Shown in pieces: positions 4,961-5,946 of a stretch of 5,946 nucleotides of DNA; position 1 is the first letter of the stretch, and every line of letters begins with the position of its first letter. The position numbers and the translations under genes were made by a program. Location of the stretch: positions 1 through 5,946 of the forward strand of contig CAXFLH010000091.1 of assembly GCA_964003875.1 (NCBI GenBank), in the 5' to 3' direction. The stretch is from UBA8444 sp964003875 (GTDB lineage Bacteria; Bacteroidota; Bacteroidia; Flavobacteriales; UBA7312). The notes beneath the pieces are model-generated. The model did not search any database, had not been told where the DNA came from, and saw nothing but the letters and a program-made list of their open reading frames with translations.

Positions 4961-5946
4961 ATGAAGTTTCTCAAAATAATTCTGTATAGCTTATTAGGAA
5001 TAATGTTCATATACCTTATTTCAAATCTATTCTTTAGTGAAAAATTTAAAGTTTCTACAAGTATTGATATCGATAGTAGCCCTTATATCGTTTACGACCA
5101 AATTAACAATTTTGAAAATTGGGTAAATTGGGATCCTTGGATAGAAACCGATACAACCATAAAAATGAGTATATCTGACATAACTTATGGTGTTGGTGCT
5201 TACAGAACTTGGGACAGTGAAAATTCTGGTAACGGCAAAATGGAAATTACAAACAATAAATACATTAAAGAAATTGATTTCAAAATTACAATAGAAAATA
5301 ATAGCCCTTTTATGGCTTCATTTTATTTGGAAGCCATTAATAATAAGGTTAAGGTAAGTTGGGAAAATAGTGGTGAATTACCTTTTTTGGCACGTATCTT
5401 TGGACCCGTCATTAGCAAAATGATGAAAGGTGATCATGAAAAAGGACTTAAAAACCTTAAAAATTATTGTGAAACTATTCTATCAAAAAGTAGCGAAGTA
5501 AAGATACAAGAATGGGATTCACAAAAAATAATTGCAATAATCGATACTTGCTCTAGCTCAAATATTAGTCAATCTTTAAGTGAAATATATCGTAAAACCT
5601 TTGATTATATAAGCACTAATAACATAATATCTCTTGAACAACCCTTTGCACAATACCTATCATTCCCCCAAAAACCAGGAGATAATGACTGGATTATATT
5701 AAGAGCAGGAGCTTTTCTAAAAACTAACATCAAAGACTCCTTGAGAAATGGAATGAACTTTTATCAAACATTACCTAAACTAACAGCACAAGCTACTCAT
5801 TTTGGAGACTATCGAACAATTTTTGACACGCATGAAAAAATTAAAGACTTTTGTCAAGAAAATAATTATTCGACTGCTAGTAGTCCATATGAAATCTATG
5901 TTACTAATCCTAGCCAAACTCCTAATCCTGATGAATGGCAAACACG
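4961..5946 (+). CDS. Membrane-anchored SRPBCC + GyrI-like domain protein (3' end cut by window)
   Basis: This gene is open from ATG 4961 to the window edge (328 complete codons) with no stop. The product starts with one hydrophobic helix (about 4-25), a membrane anchor or uncleaved signal. An SRPBCC (START/polyketide-cyclase-like) domain of about 29-168 follows, recognisable from the N-terminal strand KVSTSIDIDSSPYIVYDQI and the NFENWVNWDPW segment (50-60), and ending in a helix (KGLKNLKNYCE). From about 178 a GyrI-like/AraC effector-binding domain begins, with paired beta-alpha-beta repeats and the ending SPYEIYVTNPSQTPNPDEW. GyrI-like proteins normally stop roughly eight residues after that motif, so the gene is almost complete. 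Both domains bind small hydrophobic or cationic molecules in relatives; the ligand here is unknown. There is no DNA-binding domain, so it is not an AraC regulator. It follows the two-helix protein by 40 bases. Confidence 0.85.
   Translation, partial: MKFLKIILYSLLGIMFIYLISNLFFSEKFKVSTSIDIDSSPYIVYDQINNFENWVNWDPWIETDTTIKMSISDITYGVGAYRTWDSENSGNGKMEITNNKYIKEIDFKITIENNSPFMASFYLEAINNKVKVSWENSGELPFLARIFGPVISKMMKGDHEKGLKNLKNYCETILSKSSEVKIQEWDSQKIIAIIDTCSSSNISQSLSEIYRKTFDYISTNNIISLEQPFAQYLSFPQKPGDNDWIILRAGAFLKTNIKDSLRNGMNFYQTLPKLTAQATHFGDYRTIFDTHEKIKDFCQENNYSTASSPYEIYVTNPSQTPNPDEWQT

Overview
The window looks like a chromosomal housekeeping stretch of a Bacteroidota bacterium, most likely of the class Flavobacteriia. 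The DNA is AT-rich. None of the starts checked has a Shine-Dalgarno sequence; they follow A/T-rich leaders instead. Four upstream regions carry the Bacteroidota -7 promoter element TAnnTTTG. The proteins (S20, MnmD, M42 peptidase, IlvE, MazG-like, YceI) also read like flavobacterial versions of their families. I saw no mobile element, CRISPR array, tRNA, rRNA or sign of recent transfer.

Layout. Bases 41-1053 hold two minus-strand genes of the translation apparatus: rpsT (ribosomal protein S20) and mnmD, a stand-alone wobble-uridine methyltransferase. A 53-base divergent intergenic region then leads to a plus-strand pair at 1107-3258: an M42-family metallo-aminopeptidase and, 13 bases later, the branched-chain aminotransferase ilvE. 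The ilvE 3' end overlaps, tail to tail, a minus-strand pair at 3248-4058. This pair is a MazG-like NTP pyrophosphohydrolase followed by an ElaA/YjcF-type GNAT acetyltransferase whose start overlaps the end of the first gene by 17 bases. A 77-base divergent region then precedes a plus-strand envelope group: a secreted YceI-family protein, a 63-residue two-helix membrane protein joined to it by a TAATG stop/start overlap, and a membrane-anchored SRPBCC + GyrI-like protein. The right edge cuts this last gene, apparently a few residues before its natural end.

How the genes work together. rpsT and mnmD both serve translation. The peptidase and IlvE could be linked through amino-acid turnover, since one releases amino acids from peptides and the other interconverts branched-chain amino acids and their keto acids; this is inference from adjacency. 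The MazG-like/GNAT pair resembles a small nucleotide-sanitation and acetylation unit with unknown substrates. The YceI/small-membrane-protein/SRPBCC group suggests envelope proteins that bind lipophilic ligands.

I did not find a clear undescribed system. The points most worth a second look are the translationally coupled 63-residue membrane protein behind YceI, the membrane-tethered SRPBCC-GyrI fusion with a candidate leaderless promoter, and the overlapping MazG-like/GNAT pair. No intergenic stretch reaches 300 bases.
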